Below are positions 1-9,109 of a DNA stretch of 64,000 nucleotides, piece after piece; within the stretch, counting starts at the first letter, position 1; each line of letters starts with the position of its first letter. This stretch comes from Trichocoleus sp. Lineage in GTDB: Bacteria > Cyanobacteriota > Cyanobacteriia > Elainellales > Elainellaceae. Under the pieces are notes generated by a model. The model was not told the DNA's origin and ran no database searches. It was given only the letters and a program-made list of their open reading frames with translations. Position numbers and translations under genes: made by a program. The stretch is from contig DATNQD010000081.1 of assembly GCA_036702865.1 (NCBI GenBank), forward strand, positions 124,001 to 188,000. Direction: 5' to 3'.

Positions 1-336
1 AAGCATACGATTTTTACGCAAGGGGAAGAAGGACGATCGCTCTATGTTCTGGTATCAGGACGAGTACGAGTGCACATTGGCGATCGAGAAATCGTACAGC
101 TTGAGCAGGGAGCTTGCTTTGGAGAAATGGCAGTATTTGATGCAGAACCTCGATCGGCTTCCGTCACCACAATGGAACTTTGCGAGTGTTTGATGCTAAC
201 GCAGCTGCAGCTCTACGACGCGATCGAGGAGACGCCTGGCATTGCTATTAACATTATTCGCTTACTTTCTCGACGCACCCGCGAACTGAATCAAACAATC
301 AACGCACTCAGTCAACGCATGAGACAGGAAGCCTAA
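1..336 (+). CDS. cyclic nucleotide-binding domain protein, C-terminal part (partial)
   Basis: The frame is open from the first base of the window to the TAA at 334-336, so this is the 3' end of a gene that starts upstream. The visible 111 residues form most of a cNMP-binding (Crp-type) beta-barrel. The phosphate-binding cassette reads FGEMAVFDAEPRSASVTT, with the GE and PRS elements that contact a cyclic nucleotide. It is followed by the hinge helix (LLSRRTRELNQTINALSQ). No DNA-binding domain follows, so this is not a complete Crp regulator. It may be the end of a sensor, transporter or kinase with a C-terminal cNMP domain. Ligand and partner domains cannot be judged from this fragment. Confidence 0.8.
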   Translation, partial: KHTIFTQGEEGRSLYVLVSGRVRVHIGDREIVQLEQGACFGEMAVFDAEPRSASVTTMELCECLMLTQLQLYDAIEETPGIAINIIRLLSRRTRELNQTINALSQRMRQEA

Positions 337-369
337 CATTCTCCCTCCCTTACCCCCTGATCACCCACA

Positions 370-1332
370 TTATCGTCGATCGTTTGCGCGAATTTGCGGC
401 AAGAATTGCCCCGGATCCTGAGCCACCCAACCCAGATTGGAGTTCGATCGCACCTCAAAATGCAAGTAAGTAGAGCCAGCCTGAGAACTACTAGACTGAG
501 CACCACTAGACTGAGCACCAACTGTCCCAATTTGTTGCCCTGCCTGAACCTGCTGCCCCGATCGGACTGCTACCGCACCCAGTTGCGAATAGCGGGTCTG
601 TAGTCCTTGAGCATGATTAATCACAATCAGCTTGCCCTCTCCGGTCTGGTTGCCTACAAAGGCGATCGTCCCTGCCCCCACTGCTAAAACAGGCGTTCCT
701 GAAGTTGCTGATAAGTTCACGCCACTATGGAAAACAACTTGTCCACTAGCAGGATTAAGTTGCCAGCCATAACGAGTGACAACTGGAGCAACAGCATCGA
801 GGGGATAGCGATCGATCGGGCTATTGGCAGTAGTGGGAGTAGGGGTAGGCGACCAATTCACCCCAGGGACAAACACAACGCGAGGCGAATCCTGGCAGCC
901 ATTCACTTCAAATAAAACATCCGCCCGCACGTTATATTTTTTCGCAATCTCCCGCCAGTTGCTACCCGTAGGGACTTCGACGCGAATCCCGTTGTAAGGT
1001 GGAACCAAAATCTCGCTGCCAACTGGAGCCCTCCCCTGACGCAATTGAGGATTCAGCCCAATCAGCGTTGCTGGAATCAGACGGTATTGAGCCGCAATAC
1101 TATTTAGGGTTTCCCCCGATCGCACCCGATGCCGAGTCAGGCGAGACAGAGCAGGTGGCTGACAGGCGGTTGATGAGGAGCTGCTTTGTGCGATTGCTTC
1201 CGAGATTGGCGTCAGGCAGACCCCGATCGGCAAAAGGAGCCACAACACTTGTTTCACTGCTTTCACTACACCTTGAGGCATCTTAAATCGCCTATCTTGA
1301 GATTGCATTCCGTCTGATTCAAATTCTGACAA
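370..1332 (-). CDS. LysM and M23 peptidase domain envelope protein
   Basis: The product is about 320 residues long. An N-terminal hydrophobic segment (VLWLLLPIGVCLTPISEAIAQ) acts as signal peptide or anchor. Two LysM-like peptidoglycan-binding repeats follow (around RVRSGETLNSIAAQYRLIPATL and VEVPTGSNWREIAKKYNV). A C-terminal M23/LytM domain has the HSGVNLSA and YLHFEV motifs. These carry the zinc ligands expected as HxxxD and HxH; here they read HSGVN and LHFE, so metal binding may be incomplete. Proteins of this type cut cell-wall peptides or activate amidases in the periplasm. The ATG at 1332 gives a long basic N-terminus, and internal Met codons at residues 9 and 18 are also possible starts. 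The gene is divergent from the downstream Hho protease. Confidence 0.85.
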   Translation of the reverse strand: MSEFESDGMQSQDRRFKMPQGVVKAVKQVLWLLLPIGVCLTPISEAIAQSSSSSTACQPPALSRLTRHRVRSGETLNSIAAQYRLIPATLIGLNPQLRQGRAPVGSEILVPPYNGIRVEVPTGSNWREIAKKYNVRADVLFEVNGCQDSPRVVFVPGVNWSPTPTPTTANSPIDRYPLDAVAPVVTRYGWQLNPASGQVVFHSGVNLSATSGTPVLAVGAGTIAFVGNQTGEGKLIVINHAQGLQTRYSQLGAVAVRSGQQVQAGQQIGTVGAQSSGAQSSSSQAGSTYLHFEVRSNSNLGWVAQDPGQFLPQIRANDRR

Positions 1333-1496
1333 ATTTTTGGATAAGCAGGCTTAAGGCAACAGGAACTAGATGTTGAGCAGTCGTCAACCCCCAAACCCGG
1401 TTAACTGCAATCTTTGTTCCAATTCCAAGAAGAATTTGGTTAGATTGGGGGTAGGATATCTGCCAGTGATGCAGGTCGCTCTGTCGGGAAGAAACT

Positions 1497-2720
1497 ATGG
1501 GTTTGTCATTCAAGCATTTTGGACTTTATGCACTCCTGCTAGGCATCGGCGGTGGCACAGGTTGGGCGACCAGTCACTATCTCAAAACAGCCGATCGTCA
1601 AACTCAAGCCTCATCAGCGATTCCTGCCCCTTCTTCTTCCGCAAACTCGATCGCTGTCTATCGACAAACACAGCCTGCGACTTCCGTTCCGGCAAATGAG
1701 CGATTGAACCACAACTTTATTGCCGATGCTGTACGGCGGGTTGGTCCTGCGGTTGTACGAATTGACTCTTCCCGCACCGTTTCACCTCAGATCCCCAATG
1801 CGCTGCAAAATCCCTTATTCAAGCGTTTCTTTGGCGATGATTCGCAGATACCACCGCAAGAGCGCATTGAGCAGGGTACAGGTTCTGGGTTTATTGTCAG
1901 CACTGACGGTCATGTGATTACTAATGCCCATGTCGTTGAAGGGGCAGATACAGTTAGTGTCACCCTCAAAGACGGGCGATCGTTCAAAGGAAAAGTGGTG
2001 GGGATTGATCCGGTTACAGATGTTGCCGCCGTTAAAATTGAGGCTTCCAGTTTACCAACCGTAACGCTGGGTCGCTCTGAAAACCTGACGCCAGGAGAAT
2101 GGGCAATTGCGATCGGCAATCCACTGGGGTTAGATAACACGGTGACTGCCGGAATTATCAGCGCAACGGGGCGTTCTAGTTCACAGGTGGGTATTCCTGA
2201 TCGACGAGTTCGCTTTATTCAAACGGATGCTGCCATCAACCCCGGAAATTCGGGTGGTCCTTTGCTGAACGATCGGGGTGAAGTGATTGGAATTAATACG
2301 GCAATTCGGGCAAATGCTCAAGGGCTGGGGTTTGCAATTCCGATTGAAACTGGCTGGCGCATTGCTCAACAGCTCTTTGAGAAGGGGGAAGCTCAGCATC
2401 CCTATTTAGGAATTCAGATGGTAGATTTAACACCTGATTTGAAGGAAAGTATTAACCAGAATTCTGAAATTGGCTTAACAGTGAATGAAGAGAGAGGTGT
2501 TTTGATTATTCAAGTAATGCAAAATGCACCTGCCGCTACTGCTGGACTCCGTCCTGGTGATCTAATTCTCAAAGTAAATAATGCACCTGTTGCAAGTTCT
2601 TCCGATGTGCAGGAGCAGATTGAATCTAGCAAGGTGGGTGGAACTGTTTCAGTCGAGGTGAAGCGAAACAACGAAACAAAGGTTGTTCAAGTAAAACCAA
2701 CTGCATTTCCAGCCGAGTAA
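1497..2720 (+). CDS. HhoA/HhoB/HtrA-type Deg serine protease
   Basis: The product is 407 residues long with an N-terminal membrane/signal segment (residues about 5-25). A trypsin-like domain follows, with catalytic His in ITNAHVVEG, Asp in DPVTDVAAVKI and Ser in NPGNSGGPLLN. There is a single C-terminal PDZ domain (about residues 300-400, YLGIQMVDL through VSVEVKRN). Single-PDZ Deg proteases of cyanobacteria (HhoA, HhoB, HtrA) degrade or refold damaged envelope and lumenal proteins. Sequence alone does not say which paralogue this is. The ATG is preceded by GGGAAGAAACT, a plausible ribosome-binding site. It stands alone, convergent with the DUF760-like gene 5 bases downstream. Confidence 0.93.
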   Translation: MGLSFKHFGLYALLLGIGGGTGWATSHYLKTADRQTQASSAIPAPSSSANSIAVYRQTQPATSVPANERLNHNFIADAVRRVGPAVVRIDSSRTVSPQIPNALQNPLFKRFFGDDSQIPPQERIEQGTGSGFIVSTDGHVITNAHVVEGADTVSVTLKDGRSFKGKVVGIDPVTDVAAVKIEASSLPTVTLGRSENLTPGEWAIAIGNPLGLDNTVTAGIISATGRSSSQVGIPDRRVRFIQTDAAINPGNSGGPLLNDRGEVIGINTAIRANAQGLGFAIPIETGWRIAQQLFEKGEAQHPYLGIQMVDLTPDLKESINQNSEIGLTVNEERGVLIIQVMQNAPAATAGLRPGDLILKVNNAPVASSSDVQEQIESSKVGGTVSVEVKRNNETKVVQVKPTAFPAE

Positions 2721-2725
2721 TTAAT

Positions 2726-3079
2726 CTACTCGTCGTCCGGTTCAATTCCCAGAGAAGAGGAGCCTTTAATGCTCGACTCTAGCTCCATGCGCTGTTCCAT
2801 TCGCCGCAAAAAATACCCCGTCATCATCGCCGATGCAAGCAGGCCTGCCAGATTCTCGCGATCGGTCGTGACTTGAACATTAAAGGCTTCTGCGGGTAAG
2901 ACACCCACTAACCCCTGCACATTTTGAGAAATGATCTGCTTAATCTCAGGGCTAACGGAACGAGCCACTCGCGCCAGAACTTCCGGAGATTGGTGCTGAA
3001 GGTACTTCAACAACTGATTTATCTGACCCTCTCCAGTATCACTACCGAAGAACTCGAAATCGTCAGGGTTAAACACCAT
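2726..3079 (-). CDS. DUF760-like protein
   Basis: This is a 117-residue acidic protein that reads as a DUF760-family member, typical of cyanobacteria and plastids. Visible features are the helical core LLKYLQHQSPEVLARVARSV, the segment EIKQIISQNVQGLVGVLP, and TSTDREN-like text followed by LAGLLASAMMTGYFLRRMEQRMELE. There is no signal peptide or membrane segment. The plant homologues are chloroplast stromal proteins, some of which are Clp protease substrates or regulators. No bacterial function is established that I can rely on. It ends 5 bases from the convergent protease gene. Confidence 0.75.
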   Translation of the reverse strand: MVFNPDDFEFFGSDTGEGQINQLLKYLQHQSPEVLARVARSVSPEIKQIISQNVQGLVGVLPAEAFNVQVTTDRENLAGLLASAMMTGYFLRRMEQRMELESSIKGSSSLGIEPDDE

Positions 3080-3218
3080 AGCAGCCTCAGTTTATTTCAA
3101 CTTTTGAACATTTATTGCGATTGCTTTGATCTATTGTGACACTGATACCTACCACTGTGACTAGTAGTCTTAAGGTAGCACTGTGATCTGCAAAAAGCCT
3201 ACCGCAAGAATGACTGAA

Positions 3219-3698
3219 CTACGGGTCAGAAGGCTGAGGCAGCTTGTCTACCTGAAAGTATTGGTGAAACTTGTCTGTGACTTGAAGCCAGTACGATCGC
3301 CCGTCTGACTGTCTCCGCTTCCGCACAAAACCCTGGCTCACCAACTCCTGAACATGCTGATAAGCACCCGAGCCGCGCAACTCCACGAGATCCGTTTGAG
3401 CGATCGATCCCTTCAGCGCAATTGCCGCTAACGTCCGGAGTGCTCCCACGCCTAAATCAACCGGAATCAGGCTATTCACCAAATACTGATAAGCTTCGCG
3501 CAACTGCAAACAAAACCCATTTGGCGTTTCTACAATTTCCAGCGCACTCTCTCGATCGGCATATTCTGCCATCAGTTCCAGTAGCCCTTGTTCTGCTTCC
3601 TCTCGACCGCAACCAGCATATTCTGCAATTTTGCCGATCGGCAAAGGCTGTGCTTTGAGGTAGAGAATGGCTTCGATTTTGCTAGGAAGGCGAGACAT
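3219..3698 (-). CDS. scpB: segregation and condensation protein ScpB
   Basis: ScpB is the winged-helix partner of the SMC-ScpA condensin that compacts and segregates chromosomes. The product is about 159 residues when started at the ATG at 3698 (MSRLPSKIEAILYLKAQPL), which matches the usual ScpB N-terminus. A longer open frame to 3833 exists, but its extra 45 residues look non-coding. Two winged-helix units are visible: IAEYAGCGREEAEQGLLELM, and LRTLAAIALKGSIAQTDLVELRGSGAYQHVQELVSQGFV. scpA and smc are not in the window. Confidence 0.88.
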   Translation of the reverse strand: MSRLPSKIEAILYLKAQPLPIGKIAEYAGCGREEAEQGLLELMAEYADRESALEIVETPNGFCLQLREAYQYLVNSLIPVDLGVGALRTLAAIALKGSIAQTDLVELRGSGAYQHVQELVSQGFVRKRRQSDGRSYWLQVTDKFHQYFQVDKLPQPSDP

Positions 3699-3891
3699 GG
3701 GGCAAGGAGGAAGGCGAAAGGGAAGGGAGAAAAGATGCAACTTGGTGGAATGAAACTTGAATAAAACTAGATAACAGTTCAGATGATATCGGAACCAGAG
3801 TATAGCGGATTCTGTGGTGCAGCACTCACTCAAACCGAATTCCTACGCTTCAACTCATCCTTCCTCGTTCCGTTTCTGCCTCTATTCCTCC

Positions 3892-4743
3892 CTAGTCCAG
3901 CTGTCGTCCAGTCAACTCCACAAAAATGTCTTCCAAGTTGGAGGGGCGAATCATCATGCCAGTCTTGTCAGGTTGTTGTTCTAGATAAGCCTTGGCTTCA
4001 TCCAACGTGGGGAAAAACTGATAATCCCAGCGATCGCCATTTTGCTTCATCACCAGTCCTTTCCCATGACGCTGCCGGAATTCATCGAGTGTTCCCAGTT
4101 CAATCAGTCTGCCGCTGTCCATAATGCCAATTCGATCGCACAGATATTCGACTTCTTCCATGTAGTGCGTCGTTAACAGCATCGTCATCCCCTGCTGATT
4201 CAGACCTTTGATAATTTCCCAGAGGCGGCGGCGGGTTTGAGGATCGAGTCCAACGGTGGGTTCATCAAGAAAGAGGATTTGCGGGTTGTGTAAGAGGGCC
4301 CTGGCAATTTGCAGCCTGCGCTTCATGCCGCCAGAAAGCGTTTTAACCAAATCAGCGCGGCGATCGGCTAATTCAACATAGTCCAGCCAGCGATCGATTT
4401 CTTGTTGGCGACGGGGATTGGGGATGTGGTGCATTCGGGCATGGAATTCCATGTTTTCCCAAACCGTCAGATCAAGGTCAACGCTAATTTGCTGGAGGAC
4501 GACGCCGATCTGCTTCTTCACGCCAAAAGGTTGCCGCACGACATCATAGCCTGCTACGACAATTTCACCCTGCGTCGGTTGAGTGAGGGTAGTCAGCATG
4601 CGGATGGTGGTTGATTTTCCGGCTCCGTTGGGACCCAGTAAGCCAAAAATTTCACCGGGTTCGATCGTCAGTGACAAACCGTTTACCACCGAGACATTGT
4701 TATAAACCTTGTGAACTTCTTGCAGGGCAACCGCAGCAGTCAT
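3892..4743 (-). CDS. ABC-2 type transporter ATP-binding protein
   Basis: This is a 283-residue ATPase of the DrrA/CcmA (ABCB-like drug or polysaccharide exporter) type. Visible motifs are Walker A GPNGAGKSTT, the signature LSGGMKRRLQIARAL, Walker B ILFLDEPTVGLDP and the switch His in LLTTHYMEEVEYL. A short C-terminal domain (residues about 225-283) ends in LEDIFVELTGRQL, as in many daunorubicin-resistance-like ATPases. The membrane partner (ABC-2 permease) is not adjacent on either side, so it must be encoded elsewhere. The substrate is unknown. Confidence 0.9.
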   Translation of the reverse strand: MTAAVALQEVHKVYNNVSVVNGLSLTIEPGEIFGLLGPNGAGKSTTIRMLTTLTQPTQGEIVVAGYDVVRQPFGVKKQIGVVLQQISVDLDLTVWENMEFHARMHHIPNPRRQQEIDRWLDYVELADRRADLVKTLSGGMKRRLQIARALLHNPQILFLDEPTVGLDPQTRRRLWEIIKGLNQQGMTMLLTTHYMEEVEYLCDRIGIMDSGRLIELGTLDEFRQRHGKGLVMKQNGDRWDYQFFPTLDEAKAYLEQQPDKTGMMIRPSNLEDIFVELTGRQLD

Positions 4744-4866
4744 AACTGTTGAACATGAAACGCTCTCATTCCACGTTACAGCAACTTAACAGTCTTTATC
4801 TGGCTTCAACTGTTATCAAGCTGCAAAGAGAATCCTGATGGTGGCTCAGGTTTTACGAAAACTAGC

Positions 4867-5559
4867 TTATTTCTCTTCTCTAAACTGCACATTTTCTAAA
4901 ACAATTGTCGATCGCGGTGAAAACCGATCGCTGTATTTTTCGGGATAGTGGGTCAGCATATAAAAAGCTTTTCCCTTATACTCCCCGGTATAAATTGCCC
5001 CAACGATCGTCTCTTGTGAAGTGGCTTGCTGGTAGATTAACTTCTCTTTCACCCAGGGATAGCTAACAATATCCGTGCGATCGACAAGTTCCCAGCGATT
5101 CGTGACTAGCAAGCCTCGATCGCCCAAAATCAAATCCTGCATTTCTTCCAGGTTAGAAGCTTGATCCGGAATAAACAGATCAATATAGGCTTTGGCGTTT
5201 TTCTTGCCACCTGGACTGAAATAAAGCCGTACCCCTGAGCCCGCTTGAGTCGTTAACGGTTGGCTCACAAAATCCTGACTCGGAAAGTAGGTCGTAAATG
5301 GCAGCGTAGACTGGTCGAGCAGCTTTAGCTCCACTTCGGTTGCCCGTCCTTCCACATTAATCGGCATGATGCGTGTGTCGGGGCGCTCTTCTGGAGATGG
5401 GCTAGGTACAGTTGCGCTGGCAGCATTCGGAGATTGACCAGAGGCTTGATCAGCAGGGGATGGATTGGAACTAACAGGCGGATTCGTCTTGACGCAAGCA
5501 GACAGGGCAGACAACATTGCCCCTACCAGCAAGAGGGCAACGAAACGAGATAATTTCAT
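4867..5559 (-). CDS. predicted lipoprotein, function unknown
   Basis: The product is 230 residues with a clear type II signal peptide. It has a basic start (MKLSR), a hydrophobic core and a lipobox LSAC, so Cys22 would be lipidated. A Pro/Ser-rich linker (residues about 25-65) leads to a globular domain of about 165 residues with no family I can name. The content (LRLYFSPGGKKNAKAYIDLFIP and LTHYPEKYSDRF segments) suggests a mixed alpha/beta periplasmic domain. It lies 14 bases downstream of leuS on the same strand and may be cotranscribed with it. Confidence 0.75.
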   Translation of the reverse strand: MKLSRFVALLLVGAMLSALSACVKTNPPVSSNPSPADQASGQSPNAASATVPSPSPEERPDTRIMPINVEGRATEVELKLLDQSTLPFTTYFPSQDFVSQPLTTQAGSGVRLYFSPGGKKNAKAYIDLFIPDQASNLEEMQDLILGDRGLLVTNRWELVDRTDIVSYPWVKEKLIYQQATSQETIVGAIYTGEYKGKAFYMLTHYPEKYSDRFSPRSTIVLENVQFREEK

Positions 5560-5573
5560 GTTGCCTCTCCTGC

Positions 5574-8147
5574 CTAATTCACAACGAAGTTGACCAACTT
5601 ACCCGGCACAAGAATTTCTTTTTTGATTTCCTTGCCTGCGATATAGCGCTGTGCCAACTCAGACTCTCTCGCCATTTGCTTTTGTTCCTCCTGGCTGGCT
5701 TGTGCTGGAACCTGAATCGTGCCGCGTGTTTTGCCCATGACTTGAATCACCAGAGCAATTTCATCTACCACCAGGGCAGACAAGTCAGCCTCACACCAAC
5801 TTTGATGATGCACTGAGTCCGAGTAGCCTAGAAGATGCCATAGTTCTTCCGCAATATGAGGTGCTAGAGGGGCAAGTAGCTTGATCAGCGTCTCGATCGC
5901 CTCCTGATACACCCGCGAATCTTTGCAGGATGCGTCTGAAATGGCGTTGCTCAGCTTCATTAATTCTGAAACTGCGGTATTGAACTGATAATCGCCTTCC
6001 AGATCTTCCGTCACCTGCTGAATTGCATAGTGCGTAGCGTAGCGCAGATCCTTCTCTGCCTTCGTCAGTTGCCCATTTCCTGACCCCGCTTTGCGCCCCG
6101 AAGCTTGATACTCCATGACCAGTCGCCACACCCGATTCAGGAAGCGGAACTGCCCTTCTACATCTGCCTCATCCCACTCTAGGTCTTTCTCTGGCGGAGC
6201 TTTAAACAGAATGAACATCCGCGCGGTATCCGCCCCATATTTGCCTAATACTTCTTCAGGAGCAACGCCGTTGTACTTCGACTTCGACATTTTCTCGTAA
6301 ACCACTTCCAACTTATCCCCAGTTTCACGATCTTTGGGGTCGTTCGGGTCTGTGACTTGGGTTGGAATGACGTATTTCCCGGTGCGCGGATTCTTGTAGG
6401 TCTTGCCCTGCACCATTCCCTGTGTCAATAGGCGCGTAAACGGCTCGTCAAAATTCAGCAAGCCTCGATCGCGCAATACCTTGGTGAAGAAGCGGGAATA
6501 GAGCAAGTGCAAAATTGCATGTTCAATGCCGCCTACATATTGATCGACGGGCATCCAATTGTTGGTTTGATTTGGGTCGAAGACCTGACGATCGTTCTGG
6601 GCATCTGGGTAGCGCAAGAAATACCAGGACGAGTCGATGAAAGTATCCATCGTGTCAGTTTCACGACGAGCAGGCGTACCGCAGCTTGGACAGGGTACAT
6701 TCAGCCAATTTTCGGCTGTTGTTAATGGAGAAGCACCTCGACCTGTGAACTCAACGTCTTCAGGCAACTTCACTGGTAAATTGGCATCCGGCACAGCCAC
6801 AGCCCCACATTTCGGGCAATGAATGATAGGAATCGGGCAGCCCCAATAGCGCTGACGCGAAATCAGCCAATCGCGCAGCCGATAGTTCACCATCCGCTTA
6901 CCTTTGCCGTTCGCTTCCAGCCAATCGATCGCCGCTCCGACGCTTTGACCTGAACCCTTACCTGCCGGAACCCCATCCAATGGCCCCGAATGCACCATCA
7001 CACCTTCGCCAGGATAGGCAACTTTCATCTTGTCCGAGTCAATCGTCTGATCCGCAGGCTGCACAACCACTTTGATTGGCAGATTAAATTGCTTAGCAAA
7101 CTCAAAGTCGCGCTGGTCATGCGCTGGGACTGCCATAATTGCCCCTGTGCCATAGCCCATCAGCACATAGTCAGCAATCCAGATCGGGATTTGCTCTCCG
7201 TTCACCGGATTAATGGCATAGCTGCCCGTCCAAACGCCTGTTTTCTGACGGTTTTCGTCAGTGCGATCGATCTCACTCTTGCCTGCAGCTTCCGCTTGAT
7301 ATGCCTGAACGGTTGCTGCCTGTTCTGAAGTGGTTAACTTCGCAGTTAAGGGATGCTCTGGCGACAGCACCATAAAAGTCGCACCCCACAGGGTATCTGG
7401 GCGAGTTGTGAATACGGTTAACTCATCCCCGGTTTCCGTCTTGAAAACGACTTCTGCCCCAGTAGACTTGCCGATCCAGTTTTCCTGCATCAGCTTGACG
7501 CGATCGGGCCAGCCATCCAGCTTGCCTAGATCATTGAGTAATTGCTCGGCATAGTCTGTGATTTTGAAGAACCACTGCTTTAGCAGCCGCCGTTCAACTT
7601 TTGCTCCCGATCGCCAGGAACGTCCTTCGCTATCTACTTGTTCGTTGGCAAGTACGGTTTGATCGATCGGATCCCAGTTCACTGCTGCTTCTTTCTGGTA
7701 TGCCAAACCCGCCTTGAAAAACTCTAAAAAGATCCACTGCGTCCAGCGATAGTAGTCTGGCGAACAAGTTGTGACTTCCCGCTCCCAGTCATAAGACAAA
7801 CCGAGCCGCTTCAGTTCTTCCCGCATTTGAGCGACGTTTTGGTATGTCCACTTTGCTGGATGAATGCCTCGATCGATCGCTGCATTTTCCGCAGGCAGAC
7901 CAAACGCATCCCATCCCATTGGGTGTAGCACCCGATATCCCTGCATTCGATGCACTCTGGCAATCACATCCGTAATCGTGTAGTTGCGGACATGCCCCAT
8001 GTGCAGACTACCAGACGGATAGGGAAACATCGACAGCGCATAAAACTTGGGCTTACTGCGATCTTCCGAGGTGGCATCCATGCCTTCCTCAGCCCAAATC
8101 TTCTGCCATTTTTCCTCAATGGTCGCCGGGTTATAACGGGACTCCAC
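5574..8147 (-). CDS. leuS: leucyl-tRNA synthetase
   Basis: This enzyme charges tRNA-Leu. The product is 857 residues, normal for bacterial LeuRS. Class I signatures are present: [12 protein letters not shown] (HIGH variant) near residue 45 and KMSKSKYNG near residue 620. The CP1 editing domain includes [20 protein letters not shown], with its T-rich peptide and the [16 protein letters not shown] motif. A zinc-type CPKCGA...CPSCG segment sits near residue 445. The start [18 protein letters not shown] is typical. A lipoprotein gene follows closely on the same strand. Confidence 0.98.
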   Translation of the reverse strand: MESRYNPATIEEKWQKIWAEEGMDATSEDRSKPKFYALSMFPYPSGSLHMGHVRNYTITDVIARVHRMQGYRVLHPMGWDAFGLPAENAAIDRGIHPAKWTYQNVAQMREELKRLGLSYDWEREVTTCSPDYYRWTQWIFLEFFKAGLAYQKEAAVNWDPIDQTVLANEQVDSEGRSWRSGAKVERRLLKQWFFKITDYAEQLLNDLGKLDGWPDRVKLMQENWIGKSTGAEVVFKTETGDELTVFTTRPDTLWGATFMVLSPEHPLTAKLTTSEQAATVQAYQAEAAGKSEIDRTDENRQKTGVWTGSYAINPVNGEQIPIWIADYVLMGYGTGAIMAVPAHDQRDFEFAKQFNLPIKVVVQPADQTIDSDKMKVAYPGEGVMVHSGPLDGVPAGKGSGQSVGAAIDWLEANGKGKRMVNYRLRDWLISRQRYWGCPIPIIHCPKCGAVAVPDANLPVKLPEDVEFTGRGASPLTTAENWLNVPCPSCGTPARRETDTMDTFIDSSWYFLRYPDAQNDRQVFDPNQTNNWMPVDQYVGGIEHAILHLLYSRFFTKVLRDRGLLNFDEPFTRLLTQGMVQGKTYKNPRTGKYVIPTQVTDPNDPKDRETGDKLEVVYEKMSKSKYNGVAPEEVLGKYGADTARMFILFKAPPEKDLEWDEADVEGQFRFLNRVWRLVMEYQASGRKAGSGNGQLTKAEKDLRYATHYAIQQVTEDLEGDYQFNTAVSELMKLSNAISDASCKDSRVYQEAIETLIKLLAPLAPHIAEELWHLLGYSDSVHHQSWCEADLSALVVDEIALVIQVMGKTRGTIQVPAQASQEEQKQMARESELAQRYIAGKEIKKEILVPGKLVNFVVN

Positions 8148-8203
8148 GCGCTAGAACTCCTAAATCGATCGTCGTTTCGCTCTACACCATTCTAGAGGGT
8201 ATG

Positions 8204-8224
8204 GGGGATAGGGGATAGGGGATA
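8204..8224 (+). repeat. short heptanucleotide tandem repeat (GGGGATA x3)
   Basis: There are three adjacent copies of GGGGATA in the spacer between the divergent genes leuS and the Sua5-type gene. Degenerate GGGGAT/GGGAAG text continues to about 8260. Heptamer repeats of this kind are common in cyanobacterial spacers. No function is implied. Confidence 0.7.
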
Positions 8225-8426
8225 GGTGAGAAGAGATAAGGGAAGGGAGATGAGGGGATGAAATGAAAAAAGGAACGAGGGATGAGAAGATATTGCGAGG
8301 TCTGTGGGTTCCTGGTCAAAATTTGAGAGGTTGTTGCTTCATCCTGCGTTCTGAGATCCTGATTTGACCTCATAGTGGCACCCACCGACTTACCCCTACC
8401 ACCGAATTTATCTACTCCCTGCTGCC

Positions 8427-9053
8427 ATGCCTCAAGTCCCGCTGAATGAACTTGTTGACATCGCTAAGGCTGGAACCCATTTAGTCAGTTTTCCGACAGA
8501 CACGGTTCCGGCACTGGCGGCTCGTCCTGAGCAAGCTGACTTAATCTATGAGGCAAAGCAGCGAAGCCAAACAAAGCCCCTAATTTTAATGGGCGGAAAC
8601 CTGGATGATTTATGGGCTTATGTGGCAGGCACAGCGGCAGAACGAGAAATTTGGCAGCAGGTTGCTGAGAAATATTTGCCAGGAGCCTTGACTCTGGTTT
8701 TGCCCGCCAGCGATCGGCTCCCACGCGCAATGAACCCTACAGATCCAACCACGATCGGCATTCGTGTCCCCTATCACCCAATTGCCCAGCATATCCTGAC
8801 GCTGACCCGTCCACTCGCCACCACCAGCGTCAATCGATCGGGAGAACCCGCCCTACAAACTCTTGAAGCAATCAACGCGCAGTTCCCCGAAGTCTACACT
8901 CTCTCGCCTGCGGCCTTGAAAGCGATCGAAGCAGAAGTCGGATCGGTCGCCGCTCAAACTCCTCAAAGCTCTGGTTTACCTTCAACGGTTGCCAAATGGA
9001 CAGGGCAGGGATGGGAGATTTTGCGGCAGGGGGAAGTGGTGATTGAAGGATAA
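8427..9053 (+). CDS. Sua5/YciO/YrdC family, L-threonylcarbamoyladenylate synthase-like protein
   Basis: The product is 208 residues with the YrdC fold. FPTDTVPALAARP near residue 23 is the nucleotide/threonine pocket motif. KQRSQTKPLILMGG supplies the KxR..KP signature, and the C-terminal STVAKWTGQGWEILRQGEV is typical of the family. YrdC/Sua5 enzymes make threonylcarbamoyl-AMP for the t6A modification at position 37 of ANN-decoding tRNAs. YciO paralogues have a different or unknown role, and I cannot exclude that here. It is a monocistronic gene, divergent from leuS. Confidence 0.85.
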   Translation: MPQVPLNELVDIAKAGTHLVSFPTDTVPALAARPEQADLIYEAKQRSQTKPLILMGGNLDDLWAYVAGTAAEREIWQQVAEKYLPGALTLVLPASDRLPRAMNPTDPTTIGIRVPYHPIAQHILTLTRPLATTSVNRSGEPALQTLEAINAQFPEVYTLSPAALKAIEAEVGSVAAQTPQSSGLPSTVAKWTGQGWEILRQGEVVIEG

Positions 9054-9109
9054 GGGACAGTTTCATCCCTTAAAACTCTGTATCTTCTATCCCCCTTTCG
9101 CGTCTTCAC

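Noticed and set aside
3892-4743. Complete drug-export ABC system
   Set aside because: Only the ATPase is present; no ABC-2 permease flanks it.
5791-6129. Alternative reading frames inside leuS and dnaK (long frames in other phases)
   Set aside because: They are shadows of well-recognised genes with unlikely amino acid composition.
8204-8224. GGGGATA tandem repeat as a regulatory element
   Set aside because: Such heptamer runs are common filler in cyanobacterial spacers, and it is not placed at a promoter in any special way.
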